From Cytophagales bacterium (GTDB taxonomy: Bacteria; Bacteroidota; Bacteroidia; Cytophagales; Cyclobacteriaceae), in assembly GCA_003541895.1 (NCBI GenBank), contig DPLR01000639.1, forward strand, positions 1 through 12,468: a DNA stretch of 12,468 nt, read 5' to 3'. The notes beneath the pieces were generated by a model. The model had not been told where the DNA came from. It was given only the letters and a program-made list of their open reading frames with translations, and did not search any database. The position numbers and the translations under genes are program-made. Below are positions 1-7,302 of this stretch, piece by piece (the stretch's first letter is position 1; every line of letters starts with the position of its first letter).

Positions 1-76
1 ATACGATTTTTCGATAATGGTCTAATAATTTTCAAAAAAAGTTTAAAAGCTGTTTAATTTAACGGCAATCGCAACT

Positions 77-91
77 TCTCATTGTATGAGA
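77..91. promoter_or_regulatory. Short perfect dyad in the leader of the thiolase gene
   Basis: TCTCAT and ATGAGA are perfect inverted repeats around a 3-base centre, about 65 bases before the thiolase ATG. The stretch 1-156 is otherwise AT-rich, with no convincing gene and no clear promoter; ATTATTTG at 122-129 is only a poor match to TAnnTTTG. The dyad is followed on the plus strand by an A-tract, not a T-tract, so it does not look like an intrinsic terminator. It could be an operator or an mRNA hairpin. A short palindrome in AT-rich DNA may also be chance. Confidence 0.25.
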
Positions 92-156
92 TTCAAAAAA
101 AATAGTTGACTACCTTGTGTGATTATTTGACCCTAATTAATTACACCTAATAACAC

Positions 157-1353
157 ATGCAAGCTGTTTACATTGTTGATATTCTTCGCACACCCATCGG
201 AAAATATGCCGGATCGTTGTCAACGGTTCGACCAGATGACATGGCTGCTCTGGCCATTAGAAAAGTATTAGAACGAAATCCATCAGTGGATGGGAATCAA
301 ATTGAAGACGTGATTTTCGGTGCGGCCAATCAAGCAGGCGAAGACAATCGCAATGTGGCACGCATGGCCGCTCTGCTTGCCGGATTGCCAACAACGGTTG
401 GAGGCGTGACGGTGAATCGCCTTTGCGCATCTGGCTTGCAAGCGATCATGGATGCTTCGCGCGCCATTTTTCATGGCGATGGTGAAGTTTACATAGCTGG
501 TGGAGTGGAGAGCATGACACGCGCACCGTTTGTAATGGCCAAAAGCGAAGAAGGCTTCTCGCGCAAAGCAGAAATTTTTGATACAACTATCGGTTGGCGT
601 TTTACTAATTCTAAATTGGCGAAGTTGTACCATCCTTTCAGCATGGGCGAAACGGCCGAGAACGTAGCCGAAAAATGGAAAATAACGCGCGATGACCAAG
701 ATAAATTTGCTTTAGCATCACAACAGAAATATTTTAAAGCACAAGCCGAAAATAAATTCAAAGAAGAGCTGATAAGCATAACGGTTCAAAAAGGAAAAGA
801 GAATTTCATTTTTGACAAAGACGAATATCCACGCGAAACTTCGTTGGAGAAATTGTCTGCACTTAAGCCTGCGTTCAAAGAGGGCGGAAGTGTAACAGCG
901 GGAAATTCATCTGGCATCAATGATGGTGCCGCTGCAAGTTTGATCGCGAGTGAAGCATTCGTCAAGAAAAATGATTTGAAGCCATTGGCACGTGTGGTTT
1001 CCGTTGCCATTGCCGGTGTTGATCCTGCTTACATGGGCGTTGGTCCTGTGCCGGCCACACAAAAAGCATTGCAACGAGCCGGACTAAAAATTTCCGATTT
1101 AGGTTTGGTTGAGTTGAATGAAGCTTTTGCTTCACAGTCGCTGGCATGCATGCGCGATCTGCAACTTGATCCCAGTATTGTGAATGTAAATGGTGGAGCC
1201 ATCGCCATCGGGCATCCACTTGGGTGCAGCGGTGTTCGCATCAGCGCTACGTTGATTCACGAAATGAAAAAGAGAAATGCGAAGTACGGCTTGGCCACCA
1301 TGTGCATTGGTGTGGGACAAGGGGCGGCCATCATTTATGAATTGGTGTCATGA
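157..1353 (+). CDS. pcaF: Acetyl-CoA C-acyltransferase, 3-oxoadipyl-CoA thiolase-like (PcaF/PaaJ type)
   Basis: This cytosolic thiolase cleaves a 3-oxoacyl-CoA with CoA to release acetyl-CoA, or runs in reverse. At 398 residues it has the usual full length. The nucleophilic cysteine is in NRLCASG (Cys90), the NEAF motif is at 321-324, the catalytic histidine is in GHPLG (His353) and the second catalytic cysteine is in TMCIGVGQG (Cys383). The stretches ANQAGEDNRNVARMA, GGVESM-RAPFVM and DTTIGWRF are typical of 3-oxoadipyl-CoA thiolases of the beta-ketoadipate and phenylacetate pathways, so I prefer this to a generic acetoacetyl-CoA thiolase, but substrate cannot be fixed from sequence. The stop overlaps the next gene's start (ATGA). 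Since 3-hydroxyanthranilate catabolism ends in acetoacetyl-CoA or acetyl-CoA, a link to the downstream kynurenine genes is possible but only inferred. The gene symbol is tentative. Confidence 0.9.
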   Translation: MQAVYIVDILRTPIGKYAGSLSTVRPDDMAALAIRKVLERNPSVDGNQIEDVIFGAANQAGEDNRNVARMAALLAGLPTTVGGVTVNRLCASGLQAIMDASRAIFHGDGEVYIAGGVESMTRAPFVMAKSEEGFSRKAEIFDTTIGWRFTNSKLAKLYHPFSMGETAENVAEKWKITRDDQDKFALASQQKYFKAQAENKFKEELISITVQKGKENFIFDKDEYPRETSLEKLSALKPAFKEGGSVTAGNSSGINDGAAASLIASEAFVKKNDLKPLARVVSVAIAGVDPAYMGVGPVPATQKALQRAGLKISDLGLVELNEAFASQSLACMRDLQLDPSIVNVNGGAIAIGHPLGCSGVRISATLIHEMKKRNAKYGLATMCIGVGQGAAIIYELVS

Positions 1354-2123
1354 TCAAGCTTTTAAGAAAATTAAGGCAAAGCATGATCAACGGAGGCAAA
1401 ATAAAAAATTATCTGCTTTATGCTATTGGCGAAATTTTGCTGGTGGTTATCGGTATTCTCATAGCCTTGCAGATCAACAATTGGAATGAGGAGTACAAAG
1501 ACAATCAACTCGAAAAAACATATTACTGTAAACTTCTTGAAGATGTAAATCAGGATCAATTGCTTATCGAAAAGCTCATCCGTGAAAATAACCAACGAAT
1601 AAAATATTGTAACCAATTGCTTTATGCACTTCAGCAGGTACATCCCGAACGGAAAAATGTGATTTTTCTATTGAGAGAAACGATTTCAAAAATCCGGTTT
1701 CGATTCAGGCCAAGCGTTTCTGCTTTCGATGATTTAAAATCAAACGGCAAGCTCGCCATCATCAAAGACCTTGCGTTGAAAAAACAACTACTCAATTATT
1801 ATGCGGAGATGGAGGGCTATGGAGATATTTCAGATTTAGTCGCGAACGCGAGTCTCAATTTGTATTACAATCAAGATAAAGATTTTGTTGAACTCGGCTT
1901 TCAAGACATCTACTATGTGAAAAAAGAATTAGATACTACTTTGGTTAACACAAATGAATTAAAGGCGAAAAACTTTCCATCGCCTCAGGTGCGAAAACAG
2001 TTGTTAAGCGAAGGAATGTTTAACCTTACCAACAATGCCCGAAAAAAAGAATTGTACGCTACGATGATGGAGGAAACTCAGAAAATAAAAAAGGTATTAA
2101 ATTCAAAATGTGAGCAGCGTTAG
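1350..2123 (+). CDS. DUF6090-like single-pass membrane protein
   Basis: The 257-residue product has a short basic N-terminus, one strongly hydrophobic segment at about residues 21-41 (YLLYAIGEILLVVIGILIAL) and the following QINNWNE signature. These are hallmarks of DUF6090, a Bacteroidetes family of unknown function. The remaining ~210 residues are charged and mostly helical in character, with no catalytic motif that I recognise. The orientation is probably a short cytoplasmic N-terminus with a periplasmic bulk, but that is inferred. The ATG overlaps the thiolase stop by four bases, suggesting translational coupling, although a functional link to a thiolase is not obvious. Family members often occur as stand-alone or tandem genes. 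Confidence 0.82.
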   Translation: MIKLLRKLRQSMINGGKIKNYLLYAIGEILLVVIGILIALQINNWNEEYKDNQLEKTYYCKLLEDVNQDQLLIEKLIRENNQRIKYCNQLLYALQQVHPERKNVIFLLRETISKIRFRFRPSVSAFDDLKSNGKLAIIKDLALKKQLLNYYAEMEGYGDISDLVANASLNLYYNQDKDFVELGFQDIYYVKKELDTTLVNTNELKAKNFPSPQVRKQLLSEGMFNLTNNARKKELYATMMEETQKIKKVLNSKCEQR

Positions 2124-2158
2124 TTCGTAATTTTACATCACACAAAAAGCAGAATCGT

Positions 2159-2689
2159 ATGGCCATCCGCAGACCTTTCAATTTGAAGCAATGGATCGAT
2201 GACAATCGTGACTTGTTAAAACCTCCGGTCGGAAATAAAAATTTATATGCCGATGCCGGTGATTACATCGTGATGATTGTGGGCGGGCCCAACGCGCGCA
2301 AAGATTATCACTTCAATCAAACAGAAGAATTATTTTACCAACTGCAAGGCGACATCAACGTTCGTATTCAAGAGGATGGAAAAGCGGTCGACATTCCGAT
2401 CAAAGAAGGAGAAATGTTTTTGTTACCGGCCAATACTCCTCACCGTCCCGAGCGCGGTGCAAACACCGTGGGCCTTGTCATTGAATGCAAGCGGGCTTCA
2501 CAAACGTATCAAGATGGTTTGATTTGGTTTTGCGATAACTGCAATAACCAACTGCACGAGTATCGTTTTCATCTTGACAACATTGAAAAAGATTTTCTCC
2601 CGCGCTTCCGCGATTTTTATGGATCGAAAGAATTACGCACCTGCAAAAAGTGTGGCACCGTGATGGAGACTGATCCAAGATTTGTCTGA
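2159..2689 (+). CDS. nbaC: 3-hydroxyanthranilate 3,4-dioxygenase
   Basis: This Fe(II) enzyme opens the ring of 3-hydroxyanthranilate with O2 to give 2-amino-3-carboxymuconate semialdehyde, the precursor of quinolinate and NAD. The 176-residue cupin has all expected residues: iron ligands His51, Glu57 and His95, substrate-binding Arg47 and Arg99, and Glu109 at the place of Glu110 in the Cupriavidus enzyme. The bacterial C-terminal rubredoxin-like iron site is complete, with CDNC (Cys125, Cys128) and CKKC (Cys162, Cys165). The gene starts 35 bases after the DUF6090 stop and is followed within four bases by ogt. It lies in the same direction as kynU and kmo, which make its substrate, so it is the last step of the kynurenine branch here. 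No decarboxylase (ACMSD) gene is nearby, which leaves open whether the product feeds NAD synthesis or catabolism. Confidence 0.96.
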   Translation: MAIRRPFNLKQWIDDNRDLLKPPVGNKNLYADAGDYIVMIVGGPNARKDYHFNQTEELFYQLQGDINVRIQEDGKAVDIPIKEGEMFLLPANTPHRPERGANTVGLVIECKRASQTYQDGLIWFCDNCNNQLHEYRFHLDNIEKDFLPRFRDFYGSKELRTCKKCGTVMETDPRFV

Positions 2690-2693
2690 TCTC

Positions 2694-3170
2694 ATGCAAG
2701 GGCTTGCATATCTCTCTTCTCCAGTCGGAGAATTGCAAATCGAATCTGATGACGAAAAAATAATTGTTGTTGGATTTCTAAGAAAAGAGAAACAGAAAGA
2801 ATTTATAACTCCTGTTATTGAGCAATGTATCGCTGAACTCAATGAATATTTTTTAGAAAAAAGAAAATCATTCTCTTTTGCAATGGATCTTCGTGGCTCC
2901 GATTTCCAAGTTAAAGTTTGGAATGAGTTAATGAATATTCCTTTCGGCAAAACCATTTCCTATGAAAAATTGGCTCTTCGTGTTGGCGATATCAAAACCA
3001 CTCGTGCCGTTGGCCTTGCCAATGGGCAAAATCCAATTGCCATTGTTGTTCCTTGTCATCGTGTGATTGGAAAAAGTGGAGACCTGACCGGGTATGGTGG
3101 TGGGCTCGATCGAAAAATTTGGTTGCTGGAACACGAAGGTGCGATCCAAAAACAGCTTTCTATATTTTAG
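2694..3170 (+). CDS. ogt: Methylated-DNA--protein-cysteine S-methyltransferase
   Basis: This suicide DNA repair protein transfers the methyl group of O6-methylguanine to its own cysteine. From the ATG it is 158 residues, a normal length for the Ogt family. The N-terminal half is a short, poorly conserved domain. The C-terminal half carries the conserved helix-turn-helix with TTRAVGLA (arginine finger Arg104), the ANG asparagine hinge (109-111) and the acceptor motif PCHRV (120-124, Cys121), followed by GGGLDRKIWLLEHEG. An in-frame TTG at 2682 would add four residues and overlap the dioxygenase stop; I chose the ATG, four bases after that stop. Its place within a kynurenine cluster has no obvious metabolic reason and may only reflect operon packing. 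Confidence 0.93.
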   Translation: MQGLAYLSSPVGELQIESDDEKIIVVGFLRKEKQKEFITPVIEQCIAELNEYFLEKRKSFSFAMDLRGSDFQVKVWNELMNIPFGKTISYEKLALRVGDIKTTRAVGLANGQNPIAIVVPCHRVIGKSGDLTGYGGGLDRKIWLLEHEGAIQKQLSIF

Positions 3171-3178
3171 TATCTTTG
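3171..3178 (+). promoter_or_regulatory. Bacteroidetes-type -7 box (TATCTTTG) before the antitoxin-like gene
   Basis: TATCTTTG is an exact match to the TAnnTTTG -7 consensus of the Bacteroidetes primary sigma factor. It lies between the ogt stop and the ATG at 3183, ending four bases before that ATG. A transcript from it would start about at the ATG and be leaderless or nearly so. I see no convincing TTTG -33 element at the right distance. The toxin-antitoxin pair may thus have its own promoter inside the cluster. Confidence 0.4.
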
Positions 3179-3182
3179 TTTG

Positions 3183-3413
3183 ATGGAAACGCTCAAGGTA
3201 AAAATTTCAGCTACCGAGAAAAAACGACTCAAAATAAGTCGTAACGAAATTGATTTTTCAGAATTTGAAAGGCTTATTAAGTTGGCCATTGCCAGAGATC
3301 GAATGAAAAAAGTAGTTCAAAGCGCACGTGCTAGCAGTCTATCAAAAATGACATCGCAAGAAATCAATGCGGAAATCAAAGCTTACCGAAGAAGTGCAAA
3401 AACTAATCGTTGA
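3183..3413 (+). CDS. Small antitoxin-like protein upstream of a PIN toxin
   Basis: This 76-residue, lysine- and arginine-rich protein has no family that I can name with certainty. It begins with a METLKVKIS strand, runs into a helical middle, and ends with EINAEIKAYRRS, a tail resembling C-terminal segments of antitoxins paired with PIN-domain proteins. The call rests mainly on position: its 3' end overlaps the PIN gene by 47 bases (or 20 if the later GTG start is used), typical of coupled antitoxin-toxin translation. An antitoxin would bind and block the toxin and probably repress its own promoter. An in-frame TTG directly before the ATG is unlikely to be the start. A promoter-like TATCTTTG ends four bases upstream. 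Confidence 0.65.
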   Translation: METLKVKISATEKKRLKISRNEIDFSEFERLIKLAIARDRMKKVVQSARASSLSKMTSQEINAEIKAYRRSAKTNR

Positions 3414-3810
3414 CACAAACATTTTGGTCTCTTCATTACTTGGAAAAAGTTATCCTTATAAAATTATTTATGACCTTGTTTTCACGGATCGAGTAAAACT
3501 ATTTATATCGCCTAGCATTTTAGAAGAATATCAAGGGGTGCTTTCGAGAAGGAAATTCCAAAAGAAAACTAGCTTTTACGAGGACGCCAAGAATTTAGTG
3601 GATTCCATTTTAGAAGTGGGCATTCTAATTAACCCAAAAACTTCTATCGACATTCTTCCTGATAAATCTGACAATAAATTTCTTGATCTTTCAATAGCGG
3701 TTCAGGCGGATTGCTTAATTACTGGAAACACGAAACATTTTCCGTTTCGTCAATTTGAAAGCACATTGATTCTCTCTCCAAAAGAATACTGGGACACATT
3801 CTGGAAATAA
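3367..3810 (+). CDS. PIN-domain protein, putative toxin of a type II toxin-antitoxin pair
   Basis: PIN-domain toxins are Mg-dependent ribonucleases that cut RNA to stop growth. This 147-residue product fits the family listed as putative toxin component, PIN family (COG1569). Acidic site residues are visible: Asp16 in IVDTN, Glu53/Glu54 in ILEEY, Asp102 and Asp107 in SDNKFLD, and Asp115 in QADCLITGN, where the last position is TGN rather than TGD, a variant common in this family. The usual N-terminus begins just before the first strand, so the GTG at 3394 (138 residues) is a good alternative to the ATG at 3367. The kynureninase ATG lies only eight bases after the stop, so toxin and pathway genes are probably co-transcribed. 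Toxicity is inferred. Confidence 0.85.
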   Translation: MRKSKLTEEVQKLIVDTNILVSSLLGKSYPYKIIYDLVFTDRVKLFISPSILEEYQGVLSRRKFQKKTSFYEDAKNLVDSILEVGILINPKTSIDILPDKSDNKFLDLSIAVQADCLITGNTKHFPFRQFESTLILSPKEYWDTFWK

Positions 3811-3818
3811 GTTCACCT

Positions 3819-5087
3819 ATGAAGTTTGAAAACTCACTTGCATTTGCCAAAACATCAGATCGACAAGATCCTTTAAAATCGTATCAATCGAAATTTCATA
3901 TTCCTAAAGTCAATGGAAAGAGAGCCATTTATTTCACTGGCAACTCACTTGGGCTTCAACCGAAGTCCACTAAAAAATTTATTCAAGAAGAATTGAACGA
4001 TTGGAGTTCGTTGGGGGTAGAAGGGCATTTTCATTCCAAGCGGCCGTGGCTTCATTATCATCAGTTCAGCAAAAAATCATTGGCCAAATTAGTGGGTGCC
4101 AAACCGATTGAAGTGGTAGCCATGAATCAACTCACGGTGAATCTCCACTTGATGATGGCTTCGTTTTATAGGCCAACCAAAACAAGATTCAAAATTTTAA
4201 CTGAAGCCGGTGCGTTCCCATCCGATCAATATGCCTTTGAGTCGCAAACAAAATTTCATGGGTTGAATCCTGACGATGCAATCATTGAGTTGATTCCTCG
4301 CGAAGGCGAATTCATTTTACGAACCGAAGACATCCTTCAAAAAATAGAAGAGAACAAAAATGAAATTGCACTCATCATTTTAGGAGCGGTTCAATATTAT
4401 TCGGGGCAATTTTTCGATGTAAAGAAAATCACAAAGGCCGGTCACGATGCCGGAGCAATGGTTGGATTTGATTTAGCTCACGCCATCGGCAATGTTCCGT
4501 TACAATTGCACAAAGACGAAATCGACTTTGCTGTTTGGTGTGGCTATAAATATTTGAATTCAGGTCCAGGTGGAATGGCCGGAGTTTTTGTTCACGAAAA
4601 GCACGCACATAATTTTGATCTTCCCCGATTTGCCGGCTGGTGGGGACACAACGTGAAGGAGCGTTTTGAAATGAAAAAAGGTTTTAAGCCAATGGTCGGG
4701 GCCGATGGCTGGCAGCTTTCTAATTTTCCGGTTCTTTCGGGTGCAGCGCAATTGGCTTCGCTTCAAATTTTCGATGAAGTGGGAATAAACGCTCTTCGGA
4801 AAAAAAGTTTGTTGCTCACAGACTACCTTGAATTTCTTTTGAAGTCGATCGAGTCGTTTGAAAATTATTTTCAAATCATCACGCCTTCCAATGCAAAAGC
4901 CCGAGGTTGTCAACTTTCTTTGCTGATGAAGAAGAACGGAAAAAAAGTTTTTGATCGAATTACCAAAGGTGGAGTGATTGCCGATTGGCGCGAGCCCGAT
5001 GTAATACGAGTTGCGCCAGTGCCGCTGTACAATTCATTTGAAGACGTTTTCCGATTCTCAGAAATTTTCAGAAATGCCATTCAATAA
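3819..5087 (+). CDS. kynU: Kynureninase
   Basis: This cytosolic PLP enzyme hydrolyses kynurenine to anthranilate and alanine, and 3-hydroxykynurenine to 3-hydroxyanthranilate and alanine. The 422-residue length is normal. The family landmarks are in order: YFTGNSLGLQP near the N-terminus (38-48), GAFPSDQYA (131-139) around the cofactor phosphate, GFDLAHAIGN (216-225) with Asp218 and His221, and WCGYKYLNSGPGG (240-252) with PLP lysine Lys244 and Tyr243. RFAGWWGH (270-277) also matches the family. The gene is eight bases after the PIN toxin, has no promoter space of its own, and its last 14 bases overlap kmo, as expected for enzymes in consecutive steps. With Kmo and the dioxygenase present, 3-hydroxykynurenine is the likely main substrate. 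Confidence 0.97.
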   Translation: MKFENSLAFAKTSDRQDPLKSYQSKFHIPKVNGKRAIYFTGNSLGLQPKSTKKFIQEELNDWSSLGVEGHFHSKRPWLHYHQFSKKSLAKLVGAKPIEVVAMNQLTVNLHLMMASFYRPTKTRFKILTEAGAFPSDQYAFESQTKFHGLNPDDAIIELIPREGEFILRTEDILQKIEENKNEIALIILGAVQYYSGQFFDVKKITKAGHDAGAMVGFDLAHAIGNVPLQLHKDEIDFAVWCGYKYLNSGPGGMAGVFVHEKHAHNFDLPRFAGWWGHNVKERFEMKKGFKPMVGADGWQLSNFPVLSGAAQLASLQIFDEVGINALRKKSLLLTDYLEFLLKSIESFENYFQIITPSNAKARGCQLSLLMKKNGKKVFDRITKGGVIADWREPDVIRVAPVPLYNSFEDVFRFSEIFRNAIQ

Positions 5088-6411
5088 AAATCAACACATC
5101 GCTATTGCCGGAGCCGGATTAGTCGGCTCGCTGCTCTCAATTTATCTCGCTCAGCGCGGATTCAAAGTCTCCGTGTTCGAGCGTAGGCCTGACATGCGAA
5201 CCAGCAACCGCGACACAGGGCGCTCCATCAACCTGGCGTTAAGTAATCGCGGACTTCGCGCCTTGCATGAAGTGGGGCTGGAAGACGAAATAAAAAAAGC
5301 TGCGATACCAATGCATGGACGAACAATGCATGATCGTCAAGGGAAATTAACTTTTCAGCCGTACGGAAAAGAAGGACAATTCATCAATTCAATTTCGCGC
5401 AGCAACCTCAACATCGTGTTGATAAACAAAGCCGAATCACTTGGGGTAAATTTCCTTTTCGATCAGCGCATCGCGTCCGTTGATTTTGAAAAAACAGAAA
5501 TTATTTTTCAGCATACCTCATCTAGTATTCAGCACCAATCATTCGATGCCATTATCGGAGCTGACGGTGCATTTTCTGCCGTGCGTGGGGCAATGCAAAT
5601 TACAGATCGGTTTAACTATGATCAGAATTACATTGCACATGGTTATAAAGAGTTGCACATTCCCGCGGATGCGAAAGGAAATTTTCAGCTTGAAAAAAAT
5701 TCACTCCACATCTGGCCGCGCGAAAGTTTTATGTTGATTGCCCTTCCCAATCCTGATGGAAGTTTTACATGCACCTTATTTTTTCCTTTTGAAGGGAATG
5801 TTTCTTTCAACTCGTTACAGACTAAAAAAGAAGTCGAGAATTTTTTAAAAGAAACTTTCCCTGATGCATTTGCTTTGATGGAAAATCCGATCGCAACTTT
5901 TATGAGCGTTCCTCCCTCCTCACTTGTCACCGTTAAATGTTTTCCTTGGACAAAAAATAAAACCGTAGTAATTGGAGATGCAGCACACGCCATTGTTCCT
6001 TTCTTTGGGCAGGGAATGAACGCGGGATTTGAAGATTGTCGGATTTTTAATCACCTGTTAGATCAGGCTTCAGATTGGCAAGAACTTTTTTACGAATTTC
6101 AAAACTTAAGAAAACCCAATACGGATGCCATTGCTCAACTCGCACTCGATAATTTTATTGAGATGCGCGATCTTGTGGCTGACGAAAATTTTCTGCTCCG
6201 AAAAAAAATAGAAGCCAAGCTGAATCAATTGTTCCCTGAAAAATGGATTCCGCTTTATACGATGGTCACTTTCAGAGACGACATTGAGTATGCCGATGCA
6301 TTGCAAATCGGTCAGCAGCAGAAAAAAATCATGGATGAAGTGATGCAAAAAGAAAATATCACTGGCATATGGGAGCAATTGGATTTTGAAAGCATCGTGA
6401 ATAAATTGTAG
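5074..6411 (+). CDS. kmo: Kynurenine 3-monooxygenase
   Basis: This FAD enzyme uses NADPH and O2 to hydroxylate kynurenine to 3-hydroxykynurenine. From the chosen ATG it has 445 residues, close to characterised bacterial Kmo. It shows the N-terminal FAD motif GAGLVG (13-18), Arg50 in the SINLALSNRG context, the GADGAFSAVR motif (162-171), the Kmo-specific FMLIALPN stretch (219-226), and the second FAD site GDAAHAIVPFFGQGMNAGFED (301-321). The frame remains open further upstream into kynU, but that part encodes no family sequence, while the ATG at 5074 places the dinucleotide fold correctly at the N-terminus. The gene overlaps kynU by 14 bases and ends two bases before the phosphorylase start. 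The C-terminal membrane anchor of eukaryotic Kmo is not evident. Confidence 0.96.
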   Translation: MPFNKNQHIAIAGAGLVGSLLSIYLAQRGFKVSVFERRPDMRTSNRDTGRSINLALSNRGLRALHEVGLEDEIKKAAIPMHGRTMHDRQGKLTFQPYGKEGQFINSISRSNLNIVLINKAESLGVNFLFDQRIASVDFEKTEIIFQHTSSSIQHQSFDAIIGADGAFSAVRGAMQITDRFNYDQNYIAHGYKELHIPADAKGNFQLEKNSLHIWPRESFMLIALPNPDGSFTCTLFFPFEGNVSFNSLQTKKEVENFLKETFPDAFALMENPIATFMSVPPSSLVTVKCFPWTKNKTVVIGDAAHAIVPFFGQGMNAGFEDCRIFNHLLDQASDWQELFYEFQNLRKPNTDAIAQLALDNFIEMRDLVADENFLLRKKIEAKLNQLFPEKWIPLYTMVTFRDDIEYADALQIGQQQKKIMDEVMQKENITGIWEQLDFESIVNKL

Positions 6412-6413
6412 TC

Positions 6414-7271
6414 ATGTCCAAAATCTCCGAGACCGATATATTGCTCAACGCTGACGGAAGTGTCTATCATCTCAACTTATTGCCCAAGCACATCAGCGAA
6501 ACGGTGATTGCCGTTGGGGACCCGAGCCGAGTGAGTATGGTAAGTCAGTTTTTTGATGACATTGAGTTTGAAATAAACAACCGTGAGTTCATCACCCACG
6601 TGGGGAAATTCAAAGGAAAAAAAATCACGGTCATCAGCACAGGCATCGGCACCGACAACGTTGAAATATTTTTTTCAGAGCTCGATGCACTTGTAAACAT
6701 CGATTTAAAAACACGTGAGCCAAAGCCAGACAAAAAGAAATTAAAAATTATTCGCATCGGCACTTCGGGCGCGCTGCAAGAAGACATTGCATTGGGTTCT
6801 TACCTTGTTTCTGATTATGCCGTAGGTCTCGACAACCTCATGAATTTTTACGACCTGCCTATGACGGAGGAAGAAGCAGGTATTGGAAAAGATTTGCAAA
6901 AGAAAACGGGTTTACCATTTATGCCATACGTAGTTCGTGGTTCAGAATCTTTGCGCGAGCAAATCGGATTTGATTTGGTAAAAGGAAATACCGTTACTAC
7001 ACCAGGCTTCTACGCACCACAAGGAAGAACACTCCGCGCCAAAACACGATTTTCAAATTTGCTGGATGACCTGAACACTTTTAATAAAGGAGATTTCCGG
7101 TTGACAAATTTTGAAATGGAAACATCTTGCTACTACGCTATGGCAAGACTGCTTGGCCATGAAGCGTTGAGCGTCAATGCTATTCTCGCCAACCGAATCA
7201 AAAAGGAATTCGCCAAAGATCACCATAGGATCGTAGAGAACCTGATCGAAATAATTTTGAATCGCATTTAG
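6414..7271 (+). CDS. Nucleoside phosphorylase (uridine/purine phosphorylase family)
   Basis: The 285-residue protein belongs to the PNP/UDP phosphorylase family, which splits nucleosides with phosphate into a base and ribose-1-phosphate. Visible motifs are GDPSR (35-39, phosphate-binding arginine), STGIGTDNVEI (75-85), RIGTSGA (114-120), GFYAPQGR (198-205, probable base-binding region) and FEMETS (233-238), the ribose-binding Met-Glu segment. The overall arrangement resembles uridine phosphorylase more than trimeric purine nucleoside phosphorylase, but base preference cannot be decided. It starts two bases after kmo, so it is the last gene of the kynurenine transcript. A role in salvaging nucleosides linked to NAD turnover would fit but is inference. 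Confidence 0.9.
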   Translation: MSKISETDILLNADGSVYHLNLLPKHISETVIAVGDPSRVSMVSQFFDDIEFEINNREFITHVGKFKGKKITVISTGIGTDNVEIFFSELDALVNIDLKTREPKPDKKKLKIIRIGTSGALQEDIALGSYLVSDYAVGLDNLMNFYDLPMTEEEAGIGKDLQKKTGLPFMPYVVRGSESLREQIGFDLVKGNTVTTPGFYAPQGRTLRAKTRFSNLLDDLNTFNKGDFRLTNFEMETSCYYAMARLLGHEALSVNAILANRIKKEFAKDHHRIVENLIEIILNRI

Positions 7272-7290
7272 TAAAAATTATTTACTGAAC

Positions 7291-7298
7291 TAACTTCG
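7291..7298 (+). promoter_or_regulatory. Promoter-like -7 box (TAACTTCG) before the WYL regulator
   Basis: TAACTTCG is a one-base variant of the TAnnTTTG consensus. It ends four bases before the ATG at 7303, exactly the spacing seen for TATCTTTG before the antitoxin-like gene. TTTA at 7267-7270, 20 bases upstream, could be a weak -33 element, though it overlaps the end of the phosphorylase gene. If used, it would give a leaderless regulator transcript separate from the kynurenine operon. Confidence 0.35.
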
Positions 7299-7302
7299 TA
7301 GC

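Noticed and set aside
77..91. Dyad as an intrinsic terminator of a gene upstream of the window
   Set aside because: The stem is only six pairs of mixed composition and is followed by an A-tract, not a T-tract, on the plus strand; on the minus strand the T-tract comes before the hairpin.
283..699. Long minus-strand open frame opposite the thiolase gene
   Set aside because: It lies wholly over a strongly conserved thiolase sequence and encodes no recognisable protein; other antisense frames over kynU, kmo and the dioxygenase were dropped for the same reason.
3183..3810. Toxin-antitoxin pair as part of a genomic island
   Set aside because: No integrase, transposase, tRNA or flanking repeats are visible, and base composition looks similar to the neighbouring genes.
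5011..5073. N-terminal extension of Kmo from an upstream ATG in the same frame
   Set aside because: The extra 21 residues are encoded inside kynU and do not resemble the family; the dinucleotide fold begins directly after the ATG at 5074.
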